Positions 8,238 through 16,395 of a stretch of 64,000 nucleotides of DNA are shown here, one piece after another (within the stretch, counting starts at the first letter, position 1; each line of letters starts with the position of its first letter). Under the pieces are notes generated by a model that was not told where the DNA came from, ran no database searches, and saw nothing but the letters and a program-made list of their open reading frames with translations. The stretch is from assembly GCF_017921835.1 (NCBI RefSeq), contig NZ_JAGEMN010000001.1, positions 737,874 through 801,873 on the forward strand. Direction: 5' to 3'. The position numbers and the translations under genes were made by a program. Source of the stretch: Sporosarcina sp. 6E9. GTDB lineage: Bacteria; Bacillota; Bacilli; Bacillales_A; Planococcaceae.

Positions 8238-8703
8238 ATATCTGGAAAATGATCGTGGAATAACACTTGTTGAATTACTCGCCGTTATTGTTATTGGATC
8301 ATTAATGCTAATATTAATTAGTAATATACATATATTTGGACATAAACAAAGTAATGACCAATCAGAAAATTCAAAGAATCTATTTGACGTTTCATATGCA
8401 GCAAAAATGATTACTAAAGAGGTTAGAAAGGCAGAAACCGTTAATGCTGAAGGCGATATTTTAACATTAAATCGTGGCAAGCAAAATGAGATTGTATTTA
8501 AAAAACAAAGTACATCGCTAGTGATGAATGGTAGTCCAATAGTTAAGGAAATATCGGAATTTATAGTTCATCCTAAAGGATCTACCGTAGATAAAAAAAA
8601 CATACTTTTACTTACAATTAAAGGGAAGTATTTAGAAGGTAAAAGGTCAACAGAAGAAATAACAACAGAAATATTTATTAGAGGAGAGAACTTAAATGAA
8701 TAA
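8230..8703 (+). CDS. PilW-like pseudopilin (minor type IV pilin), forward cassette
   Basis: A 157-residue protein. GGGAGG at 8215-8220 selects the ATG at 8230, which overlaps the previous stop by 8 bases; longer in-frame starts would lie deep in the preceding gene. Cleavage is expected at G10|ITLVELL with Glu5 present. The mature N-terminal helix is followed by a soluble domain containing AAKMITKEVRKAE, typical of PilW/GspJ-like minor pilins, which tend to have an R/K-rich helix after the membrane helix. It is translationally coupled with neighbours on both sides. It would be processed by the peptidase encoded at 28536-29291. Confidence 0.72.
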   Translation: MNKYLENDRGITLVELLAVIVIGSLMLILISNIHIFGHKQSNDQSENSKNLFDVSYAAKMITKEVRKAETVNAEGDILTLNRGKQNEIVFKKQSTSLVMNGSPIVKEISEFIVHPKGSTVDKKNILLLTIKGKYLEGKRSTEEITTEIFIRGENLNE

Positions 8704-10120
8704 ACGAAGTTGCACTCCAATTAAAAATGAACGAGGCTTTACACTTTTAGGAGTGTTAATGGTACTGATTGTATTATCAATACTTGGGGTCGGCGTTATT
8801 GCAACAACGTCAAATATAATGCAAGTTTCTATAAGTGAACGTGATGATCAATCCGCATTTTATATTGCTGAAGGTGGAGCAACAAAAATACTGGGGATTA
8901 TAGATAAAAAAACTCAGCTTTTATCCGCGGAACAACCATCCGAAGCAGAGTTTTTTGAAAAACTGGAAGATTATATGAGAAAGTTAGATAAAAATGTCGA
9001 TTTTCCAAAGACCCAAGCCATTGCAGAAGTGGAAATTAATTTGGAGAATTCACCGGAATATCATATTATTTCCACTGGAAAAATTGGAAGTAAATCAAGA
9101 AAAGTAGAAGGTACTTTTACTGTAAGTTTCGAAAAAGGTGAAAATGGAATATCTGTTCCAAAGGGTATTGCAGTCTATTCTGCGAATAAAATGCAATTAA
9201 CTAATGGTGAAATTCTCGGAGATATTATGCTAGGATTTAATAATACTTGCAATTCTATAATTGTGGATGGAGATCCTACTATTAAAGGTAAAATAATAAT
9301 ACCCCAAAATGGATGCTCTGATGGTTTTCAAGCTCCTGAATGGTGGAGAAACAACAAAAAACCGGTAATAGAGAAACATAGTCAAGTACTAGAATTTCCA
9401 CTTCCACCATTTCCTGATTTTCCAGAGTATCCAAAGATGTTACATTCAAAAGTAGACCAACTAGGGAATGTTAGTAGTGGGATAACGCAAAAGTTGATTT
9501 TAGATTCGAATTACCAATTTAATAATATTGTGATTAGTAGTTACTCTACATTAACATTAGATATTGGAAGTAAAGATATATCAATTGTAGTTAATAGTAT
9601 CAAAGGTTCAGGTCATATCGAAGTCAAAGGTAGTGGAAGTTTAACAATTTATTTAAAAGACAACATCGCTATAAGCGGAAATTTTAATCTGAATGGAAAT
9701 GATAATACCTTTATTTATATTGGAAAATCTAATGAGCCAACGAACCCAAAAACAATAAAAGGTTCCGACCATGGCGTATTTAAAGCTTCTATTTATGCTA
9801 TAGATGCGAATATTGAGCTAGCAGGCTCTTTGGGTAAAAGCGCGCACATTGTTACAGGTGGCAAAAGTGTAAAGTTATCAGGACATTCGAGTGCTACAAC
9901 TTCAAAAGGCTACGTAGTCTATGCACCTAATGCAGTTGTGGAATTAAGCGGAAGTGGAGCTTTAACTGGTTCAGTTATATCTAATATATTTAAAATTACT
10001 GGGGGCGCTAAAGTAACTACTAAAGATATAGATTTGGGAGATACCCCGTTTTTTCCAGGAAGTAATAGTGCTGGAAAAGCCACATTCACAAAACAAACTT
10101 TAAAAGAAGTATCAAAATAA
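8696..10120 (+). CDS. Large PilX-like pseudopilin with repetitive beta-rich C-terminal domain
   Basis: A 474-residue protein; the ATG overlaps the previous stop by 8 bases. The N-terminus has a prepilin site G14|FTLLGVL in which mature position 5 is Gly instead of Glu. After the membrane helix comes AFYIAEGGATKI, a motif common in PilX-like minor pilins. Residues about 150-460 are rich in short strand-like repeats with Gly/Ser turns (GSGHIEVKGSGSLTIYL, LSGHSSATTS, LSGSGALTGS), suggesting a right-handed beta-helix or polymer-forming fold. Lack of Glu5 is known for GspK-type tip pilins, so a tip role is plausible. There is no terminator directly after it; a shared hairpin lies at 10292-10330. 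Confidence 0.7.
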   Translation: MNKRSCTPIKNERGFTLLGVLMVLIVLSILGVGVIATTSNIMQVSISERDDQSAFYIAEGGATKILGIIDKKTQLLSAEQPSEAEFFEKLEDYMRKLDKNVDFPKTQAIAEVEINLENSPEYHIISTGKIGSKSRKVEGTFTVSFEKGENGISVPKGIAVYSANKMQLTNGEILGDIMLGFNNTCNSIIVDGDPTIKGKIIIPQNGCSDGFQAPEWWRNNKKPVIEKHSQVLEFPLPPFPDFPEYPKMLHSKVDQLGNVSSGITQKLILDSNYQFNNIVISSYSTLTLDIGSKDISIVVNSIKGSGHIEVKGSGSLTIYLKDNIAISGNFNLNGNDNTFIYIGKSNEPTNPKTIKGSDHGVFKASIYAIDANIELAGSLGKSAHIVTGGKSVKLSGHSSATTSKGYVVYAPNAVVELSGSGALTGSVISNIFKITGGAKVTTKDIDLGDTPFFPGSNSAGKATFTKQTLKEVSK

Positions 10121-10291
10121 AATTATATAAGATTGGTGTATTAATTAGGAATTCAGTGAAAGTCCAAGAGTTGTAAAATATAGTTTTTTGGTAGAATCTA
10201 TGGAACGATAGTAGATAGTTTTAAAGTTAGTTTTATAGTCGTACACTCGCGCAAGATTAATTAATTTAAAACCCGTTTAATATTTATAATG

Positions 10292-10330
10292 AAAAAAGAA
10301 GTCATTCGAGATTTTGGTGGACTTCTTTTT
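10292..10330. terminator. Bidirectional terminator between the forward pseudopilin cassette and the ATP-grasp genes
   Basis: AAAAAGAAGTC at 10293-10303 pairs with GACTTCTTTTT at 10320-10330, giving an A tract on one side and a T tract on the other. It can stop transcription from both directions. The rest of 10121-10346 shows nothing else I can name. Confidence 0.75.
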
Positions 10331-10346
10331 AAATGGAATTTCATTT

Positions 10347-11144
10347 TTATAACTGGTTATATATGCCGGTGATGTAGCACATCAATTTCTCCGCTACAGA
10401 AAAGTCATGCGTTTCATACAACGATCTTGCACCAACAGGATCTTCAATCTCATTCAATAACCACTGACCGTCTGGCAATAACAGGAAGTCAATACCAATG
10501 TAGTCACTTTTCAGTGCACGGGCAATTTTTGATACTTCTTTTTCCTGCCAGCTGGAAAGAGTATACTTTTCAACAGATCCACCCAGTGTATAGTTGGATT
10601 TGAATGTCCCCTTGCCGGTGCGCTTTACTGCGCCAATCACCGTTTCACCAATCATGAAAACTCTTACGTCTTGTGCCTTAGTTTCTATATAGGGCTGCGC
10701 AATAATTTGACGACTGCTATAGGTTGAAAGAAATGTTTTAGCATCAAATTCATTATTGCATAGTTCTACTTCCGAGCCTCCATGTCCATCCACTGTTTTC
10801 AGGACAATAGGGAAAGGGGGTAAATCAGCTATATCTGAAACTTTTGTTGTCGGTACAGTAGGAATTCCAAGGAGTAATGCTAATTCATACGTTAACCGCT
10901 TATCATTCGCAATCCTGTTTACCTCGGCACGATTGAAAACTCGGAAACCTTCTCGTTCGAATGCTTTTGCTTTTTCTGGATTTCGGTCTCTAAACAAAAT
11001 GAAATCTAAATTCTTATCTGGTATTTCGTCATCCACTATTAATCGAAGATCTATGCCGATTTTCTTTGCTTCATTTTTCAAATCTTCTATGAACGCACAA
11101 TTTCGTATTGCTTCTTTTTTTGAGTAATAAAGATAAGCTATCAC
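10347..11144 (-). CDS. RimK-like ATP-grasp ligase (second of a pair)
   Basis: A 265-residue cytosolic ATP-grasp protein. The start is GTG at 11144, whose GTGA overlaps the stop of the upstream gene, implying coupling. A divergent N-terminal domain (about 1-85) is followed by the ATP-grasp fold. FPIVLKTVDGHGGSEV is the nucleotide-binding loop, DVRVFMIGETVIGAVKR follows, and DYIGIDFLLLPDG and LLNEIEDPVGARS supply the metal-binding acidic residues. The family forms amide bonds from a carboxylate and an amine, as in RimK glutamate ligases. The substrate cannot be inferred from sequence. It lies between two minor-pilin cassettes, but there is no direct evidence for a link. Confidence 0.78.
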   Translation of the reverse strand: MIAYLYYSKKEAIRNCAFIEDLKNEAKKIGIDLRLIVDDEIPDKNLDFILFRDRNPEKAKAFEREGFRVFNRAEVNRIANDKRLTYELALLLGIPTVPTTKVSDIADLPPFPIVLKTVDGHGGSEVELCNNEFDAKTFLSTYSSRQIIAQPYIETKAQDVRVFMIGETVIGAVKRTGKGTFKSNYTLGGSVEKYTLSSWQEKEVSKIARALKSDYIGIDFLLLPDGQWLLNEIEDPVGARSLYETHDFSVAEKLMCYITGIYNQL

Positions 11145-12007
11145 TGAATTTCCCTCAATATATATGTAATCATCGCATCCGCGACGTTTATGCCTGTGAC
11201 GTTGTAAATGTTTCGGATATGGGCTGCTGCATTTACTTCACAAACCAGTGGTTCTTCATTTTCTCCGAATAGCAGATCGACACCGGCAAACTCAGCACCT
11301 ACAGCATCCGCAGCTCGTATTGCTAGTGCTTTTTGTGCCTCTGTTAACTCTATAACTTCTGCTACGCCACCATTCGTAATATTTGCGCGAAAATCTGTTT
11401 CGGAGTGACGATACATGGCCGCGACAATTTCACCTCCGACAATATTAACTCGAATATCACGCCCACGACTTGATTCGATAAACTGTTGAAATATATAATC
11501 GACCCCACGCAATTCATCTACTTTTGAATAAAAGTCATCTTCAGTCTCAATCAAATACACCCTCATGCCAAAAGAACCGTGACCTTCTTTAATAATCATT
11601 GGAAGTCCTAAATAACTTAGAACTTTTTCATAATAACCAGAATCAGCTATTGTAAATGATGGATACACTTTTGGCGCAATAATTGTTTTGGGCATAGGGA
11701 TCTCATTCCGCGATAACTCCAAATATTGATTTGCCTTATTATCACAAGTTTCGATAACGTCTGGATCATTAAAAACTCGAATACCGTTATTTTTCAAAAA
11801 CTTTGCAAGTAAAATATCTTTATCTAGAAAGACAACAAAACTTGGTCGTTCGGCAAAATTATTTGAAAGGTCCATCATTACTTCATAATTTTTCTTTAAC
11901 TCTGCTTGGACACCTGCACGTTCTGCGGCTTCTTTAATAAGAACTGCTTGATCTTTGAACTTATCACTCGTTAAACTTCCGTTATAAACTACCCAACAAC
12001 TATACAC
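11141..12007 (-). CDS. RimK-like ATP-grasp ligase (first of a pair)
   Basis: A 288-residue ATP-grasp enzyme, paralogous in layout to the following gene. I place the start at GTG 12007: GGAGGA lies 6 bases before it, and an ATG 18 bases further upstream would put that ribosome site inside the coding sequence. Motifs are LPMIIKEGHGSFGMRV (ATP-binding loop), GRDIRVNIVGGEIVAAMYR, and the metal-binding GVDLLFGENEEPLVCEVNAA. An Asn-x-Asn-like acidic triad is retained, so it should be active. The neighbour overlaps by 4 bases. Possible roles include peptide or protein C-terminal amino-acid addition or a small-molecule ligase; I cannot choose. Confidence 0.78.
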   Translation of the reverse strand: MYSCWVVYNGSLTSDKFKDQAVLIKEAAERAGVQAELKKNYEVMMDLSNNFAERPSFVVFLDKDILLAKFLKNNGIRVFNDPDVIETCDNKANQYLELSRNEIPMPKTIIAPKVYPSFTIADSGYYEKVLSYLGLPMIIKEGHGSFGMRVYLIETEDDFYSKVDELRGVDYIFQQFIESSRGRDIRVNIVGGEIVAAMYRHSETDFRANITNGGVAEVIELTEAQKALAIRAADAVGAEFAGVDLLFGENEEPLVCEVNAAAHIRNIYNVTGINVADAMITYILREIQ

Positions 12008-12123
12008 AAAGATTCCTCCGGTCATGATTTTCTATACTTGCACTAATTTTACCATACGAAGGGGGAATAGTGATTTTAAAATGAAAAAGGTTCATAGCCT
12101 AATGTTGACCATGAACCTTTTCG

Positions 12124-13893
12124 CTAATAAGAACGATCTCTTTCAACGGGAGGATTGATATTATATATTATTGGTTCTTGTTGTCTTAAGTCGGAATAGG
12201 TTGAAATAATATCGGGGTCGTATAAAACTTGAAGTCGTGATTTTACACCATTTTTGCCTTGTCCCGATTCACCCTCGAAATAATGTCCCCGTGATCCATA
12301 TGAAAAATTTTGAGATCCACTAAAGCGCTGACTTTTGGCTTGTCCTCGTATAGCATTTAATACAATTCTTCTAGCTGAAATACCGCCTTCAATTTTGATG
12401 TTTGATCCTACGCCAAACATTTCCAAATCTTTTTCTGAATAGAAGAAGCCTTTAATTAGACTAGGCGCATCCTGGTTTATGGAGTTGTTGGAAATTTTCA
12501 CATTTCCTTTTGCAAAAATGATAAATGTACCTGTTTTACCGTTGCTGAGAGATTTACCATTCATTGTCGAATATTGTATATCGACATTCCCGTTAACATA
12601 CATAAGTACATTACTCTTCAATGCAGCGCCTTTAATCGTTACATCTCCATTAACAAACATGGTCCCTTCTAATGAAATATCTGCAAACTCGTTTACATTT
12701 TCTTTTCCGTTTCCAATAGATAAGCTCTTATCAATGTAAAGCCCATCTGAAACTGTAATATGCGTATTATTATTCGCGACTTTTAAGCTCCCCAATGTCG
12801 AAAATTGTTTGAACTTATTATCGCCTCTTAACTCAAAGGTGCCTGTATCAGTATAGCCGTTATTGCTCCATGCATAAGAAGGAAACACTTTTAAATTTGG
12901 AAAGTCCGCCGAAGTAATCACTCTACTAGAGTTAGTTTTAATAACATGCGCTGCACCCGAGCGCACATATTTATAAACACTTTGTTTATCACTAATCCCT
13001 ATAGGACTTCTAACCGGATTTCGTGTGACTACTACAGGTGCAAATCCTGTCCGAAAAAGGGCATTAATGTTATTTGTTTGATTGCTGTAGTTCCTATTAC
13101 TATTAAAATCATTACGGGATATATGGCTACTATATCCAAGGTTTGAATTAAAAGTATATGCTTTTTTTCCAAGGACTAATCTAGCGGTTTCGGCACCTGG
13201 AGTTGGCTTGGTCGATGGATACAAACTATCAATCCACTTTTCACCATTTAAGTAAGCGTATCCTTTATTGCGTGAAATGATATTCCCGTCAACTTTCATA
13301 TCTCCTTGAACATGGACGCCACCGTGAAGAAGTAAATTACCTTCGCCATCCTGTAAACCATCTTTAGGGTCAATATTCGTACCAATCGCGTATTTTAATA
13401 TTTCCGGTGCATTATCGGCTCCAATTTCCATCTTGCTTACTAATGTACGTTCTTTGTTCCCTGATTGACCAACGCTTACAAATGTTACGAGTTTTCGAAG
13501 TGGATTTACAACATCATTTTGATCTTTTGTGTCATCAATGTTCTCAATACATACTTCAAAATCTCCTGTTTCACCTGACTCAGATTTCAAAACACCAGAG
13601 CCATCGCATTTATATTTATCTAGGGTTTGTCTAAGTTTGCTTATAAATTCATCGCGGGGAAGTCCATTATTGCTGTCTAGCGCAATTGTTAGCTCGTGAT
13701 TAATCTCACTTGTAATCCGATCAATCCCTTTATCTGAAAGACTAGCAGAGCGAGTTATGTCTTGCCGCACTTCATTTTTTGCAATACCGCTGGAAGTTAG
13801 GGACATTAAGCTCATACCTAGGACGACAAACAAAAGTATTAAAACTAGTGTGATAAGTAGTGTATAACCGTCTTGCCGCTTAGCCAATTTCAT
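12124..13893 (-). CDS. Large PilX-like pseudopilin with long C-terminal domain, reverse cassette
   Basis: A 589-residue protein. ATG at 13893 is preferred (GGAGG 10 bases upstream, lying in the end of the previous gene); a TTG at 13899 is the alternative. The N-terminal class III segment is G9|YTLLITLVLILLF, lacking Glu5. A helix with EVRQDITRSASLSDKGIDR follows, resembling PilX-like minor pilins. A domain with two Cys (KCDGSG; FEVCIEN) near residues 95-120 could form a disulfide. Residues about 180-540 are rich in short beta strands (LLHGGVHVQGDMKVDGNI, FVNGDVTIKG, LMYVNGNVDIQ, FIIFAKGNVKIS), again like a beta-helix. It is the counterpart of the gene at 8696-10120. Tip-adhesin function is inference. 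Confidence 0.7.
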   Translation of the reverse strand: MKLAKRQDGYTLLITLVLILLFVVLGMSLMSLTSSGIAKNEVRQDITRSASLSDKGIDRITSEINHELTIALDSNNGLPRDEFISKLRQTLDKYKCDGSGVLKSESGETGDFEVCIENIDDTKDQNDVVNPLRKLVTFVSVGQSGNKERTLVSKMEIGADNAPEILKYAIGTNIDPKDGLQDGEGNLLLHGGVHVQGDMKVDGNIISRNKGYAYLNGEKWIDSLYPSTKPTPGAETARLVLGKKAYTFNSNLGYSSHISRNDFNSNRNYSNQTNNINALFRTGFAPVVVTRNPVRSPIGISDKQSVYKYVRSGAAHVIKTNSSRVITSADFPNLKVFPSYAWSNNGYTDTGTFELRGDNKFKQFSTLGSLKVANNNTHITVSDGLYIDKSLSIGNGKENVNEFADISLEGTMFVNGDVTIKGAALKSNVLMYVNGNVDIQYSTMNGKSLSNGKTGTFIIFAKGNVKISNNSINQDAPSLIKGFFYSEKDLEMFGVGSNIKIEGGISARRIVLNAIRGQAKSQRFSGSQNFSYGSRGHYFEGESGQGKNGVKSRLQVLYDPDIISTYSDLRQQEPIIYNINPPVERDRSY

Positions 13894-13895
13894 AG

Positions 13896-14390
13896 TCAAT
13901 CCGCCTCCGACTTTACATCGTTAATCGTACGAACTTCATTTTCAAATGTAACATCTTGATTTTTTATGGGCATTTCTAGGACAAGCTTTACTTGATAAAC
14001 TCCGTAACTACTCTGTTCAATTTTTGACTCACTTGAAATATTGATTTTAGAATTCGTTGTTGAAATACTTTTATCCTGTATCAACAGATCATTGCCAACG
14101 AACCCACTCTTCTTTTCACCTTTCATCAAAAAGTAACAATTCTCCGTACAATTTTCACTTGGACGCGTAAGAATATCGGATTCCTTCGTCGTGTACAGCT
14201 CTTTTACCAATGAAACCATAAGTATATCTGCCTCATCCCGGAATGCTGTATCTGTTGAAATAACGTTATAATGATTCATTCCCTTGAGCAGTAAACCAAT
14301 TGCAAACACTGAAATCATAGCTGTTAATGATGCAGCGGCCAATAATTCGATGAGTGTCAGACCGCGTTCGTTTTTCAGGAATTTAGTCAT
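13896..14390 (-). CDS. PilW-like pseudopilin, reverse cassette
   Basis: A 164-residue protein with cleavage site G10|LTLIELLAAASLTAM, Glu5 present. I prefer ATG 14390 because AGAAGGG lies about 10 bases upstream; ATG 14399 is only one base from it. It overlaps the upstream gene's 3' end. After the helix, a soluble region contains a CTENC pair (Cys 3 apart) that could form a disulfide. It matches the forward-cassette PilW-like gene in size and layout. Confidence 0.7.
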   Translation of the reverse strand: MTKFLKNERGLTLIELLAAASLTAMISVFAIGLLLKGMNHYNVISTDTAFRDEADILMVSLVKELYTTKESDILTRPSENCTENCYFLMKGEKKSGFVGNDLLIQDKSISTTNSKINISSESKIEQSSYGVYQVKLVLEMPIKNQDVTFENEVRTINDVKSEAD

Positions 14391-14793
14391 AAGAAACATA
14401 CCCTTCTACGGAACTTTTAGTATGGCCATTCTGTGCGGTTACAGTAACAATGACATTAAATAGTTTAATAGACGCTTCATCAACATCTTGCGTAACTTTT
14501 ATCGAAGCGTTATAATCTTTTCCATTCATTTCCTCAAGGTCAAATATAAATGGATTCCCGGTGTTTAAGGTGTTCACAAGTTTTTCAGCATACTCGGGCT
14601 CGTCCAAAGTTGGATCTAATTTCAAACGTTCCAAAACAGCATCTGCTAAATTAATGACGACTAATTTTTCATTATTTGTAACGGCCGCTTTATTCGTTTG
14701 AATAAAAAATGTAAAAAAAGAAGTTAGCACGATTGTAAGCAAAAGTATCGATGCGATAACTTCGATGAGTGAAAAACCTTTTTCATTTTCCAT
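14383..14793 (-). CDS. PilV-like pseudopilin, reverse cassette
   Basis: A 136-residue protein. GGAGG 8 bases upstream selects ATG 14793; an in-frame TTG at 14808 overlaps the ribosome site. The leader is only six residues (G6|FSLIEVIASILLLTI) with Glu5 present. The N-terminal helix is closely similar to the forward-cassette PilV-like gene. It is first of three coupled reverse-strand genes and is preceded by a good promoter. Its product should be processed by the prepilin peptidase encoded at 28536. Confidence 0.72.
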   Translation of the reverse strand: MENEKGFSLIEVIASILLLTIVLTSFFTFFIQTNKAAVTNNEKLVVINLADAVLERLKLDPTLDEPEYAEKLVNTLNTGNPFIFDLEEMNGKDYNASIKVTQDVDEASIKLFNVIVTVTAQNGHTKSSVEGYVSYD

Positions 14794-14829
14794 AAATGGA
14801 CCCTCCAAGAAGAATTGAATTATGGTAGA

Positions 14830-14857
14830 AATATATTATTTTAATAAATTCAGTCAA
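14830..14857 (-). promoter_or_regulatory. SigA-type promoter for the reverse pseudopilin cassette
   Basis: On the reverse strand, TTGACT (14857-14852), a 16-base spacer and TATATT (14835-14830) lie about 37 bases upstream of the first cassette gene. The remaining gap to folC is AT-rich; an extended -10-like TGATATACT at 15030-15038 could serve folC. Confidence 0.55.
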
Positions 14858-15073
14858 TTTGACTTATCATCATTGTAGATAAGTAAGCCGAAAGAATCAA
14901 CCGATTTTGTAATTTAATAATTATTTATCCATAAACAGGCATAAAGTTATATAGAAAAACCGTAACTTTTACATTATTCAACATTAATCTTCGTAAGCGT
15001 CATCGCTACAGCGAATTTAACAATTGACATGATATACTGAAACAAAATGGTTTTTATTTCGGAGGGGTAGACA

Positions 15074-16279
15074 TTGATTCCAAAAATGAAAGAATACAAA
15101 GAACGATGGGGAATTATTAGCGATGATGCGATAAAACCCGGTCTTGAAGCTATACAAAAAGTCCTGCAATTAATAGGGAATCCAGAAAAGACATTAAATG
15201 TTATTCATGTATCGGGGACGAATGGCAAAGGATCTACAATAGCCTTTATGGAATCAGTCTTGAAAGAACATGGGTATTCAACTGGCGTATTTTCGTCTCC
15301 GGCAATTTTCGACATTCATGATCAAATTCGATTGAATGGGACTCCGATTTCAGAAAAAGAATTGAATCAAACTTTTAATGAAATGACAGAGCTAAGCGGC
15401 ATGTTAACGGATTTTGAATTGTTGACGGTTGCGGCCTTTATTTCTTTTAAACGATTTCAACCAGATTATGTATTAGTCGAAACTGGCATGGGGGGGTTAC
15501 TAGACAGTACAAATGTAATCACGCCAATAGTATCTGTCATTACATCGATTGCACTTGATCATACAGCATTTCTAGGAAGTACTTTACATGAGGTCGCAGT
15601 TCATAAATCGGGGATAATCAAAAAAGGAATTCCGGTAGTTACTGGTCCTTTACCAACCGAAGCCATGCAAGTTGTTTCACAAGTAGCAGCGGAGAAGGGG
15701 AGTTTGCTTCAAATTTACGGGAAAGACTTCAGTATGGAAAACGATGAACGATTTAAAGGTCAACAAAACATCAAGTTGCGTGGTCGTAAAATGAAAGGTG
15801 AACATCAAGGTATCAATGCAGCGATTGCTATTCAGGCGCTGCTTATTGCTGGCGTCCCACTTTCAGAAGATGATACCGGAATAGGAATTGTAAATACGTC
15901 GATCCCGCATCGATTCCAGGAAATAGAACCTGGAATCTTTTTGGATGGCGCACATAATCCGGCAGCGGCGAGAGTGCTTGTAAATACTATTAAAAGTGAG
16001 TTTCCAAATGAGAAGGTAGATTTCGTGATTGGGATGTTGAAAGGAAAAGACATTAAAGGTACATTGGACGAACTCATTCCAGTAGCGGAATCTTTTACCT
16101 TTATCACATTTCCACATAAAGAAGCTGCAAGTGGAGATGAATTAATGGCTAAATGTAATTTTGAGAACAAGAAAGTACTAGTCGCACGAGGTAATACTAT
16201 AGAACTATGCAGGAAAATCAATAATAAGTGTATAGTCACAGGTTCACTCTATCTTTTAGCAAGCCTTAAATACCGATAG
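15074..16279 (+). CDS. folC: Bifunctional folylpolyglutamate synthase / dihydrofolate synthase
   Basis: Mur-ligase-family enzyme that adds glutamate to folates, 401 residues. The TTG start at 15074 is supported by GGAGGGG 6 bases upstream; the first ATG (15086) is further away. The P-loop is SGTNGKGST near residue 49. QIRLNGTPIS and VLVETGMGGLLDSTN are family hallmarks, and FLDGAHNPAAARV is the C-terminal ligand-binding motif. It lies downstream of valS, as in B. subtilis, but the IS and the pseudopilin cassettes now separate them by almost 9 kb. Confidence 0.95.
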   Translation: MIPKMKEYKERWGIISDDAIKPGLEAIQKVLQLIGNPEKTLNVIHVSGTNGKGSTIAFMESVLKEHGYSTGVFSSPAIFDIHDQIRLNGTPISEKELNQTFNEMTELSGMLTDFELLTVAAFISFKRFQPDYVLVETGMGGLLDSTNVITPIVSVITSIALDHTAFLGSTLHEVAVHKSGIIKKGIPVVTGPLPTEAMQVVSQVAAEKGSLLQIYGKDFSMENDERFKGQQNIKLRGRKMKGEHQGINAAIAIQALLIAGVPLSEDDTGIGIVNTSIPHRFQEIEPGIFLDGAHNPAAARVLVNTIKSEFPNEKVDFVIGMLKGKDIKGTLDELIPVAESFTFITFPHKEAASGDELMAKCNFENKKVLVARGNTIELCRKINNKCIVTGSLYLLASLKYR

Positions 16280-16395
16280 GCACTAATGTTTATTTGAGGG
16301 TTTATACGAATGTGTAAGTGACAAAGTTCTTTTAGTTTGTTAACATTTCAGTATATTCAGCGAGATAGTAGATACTAAGTTATGAAAGGCGGATT

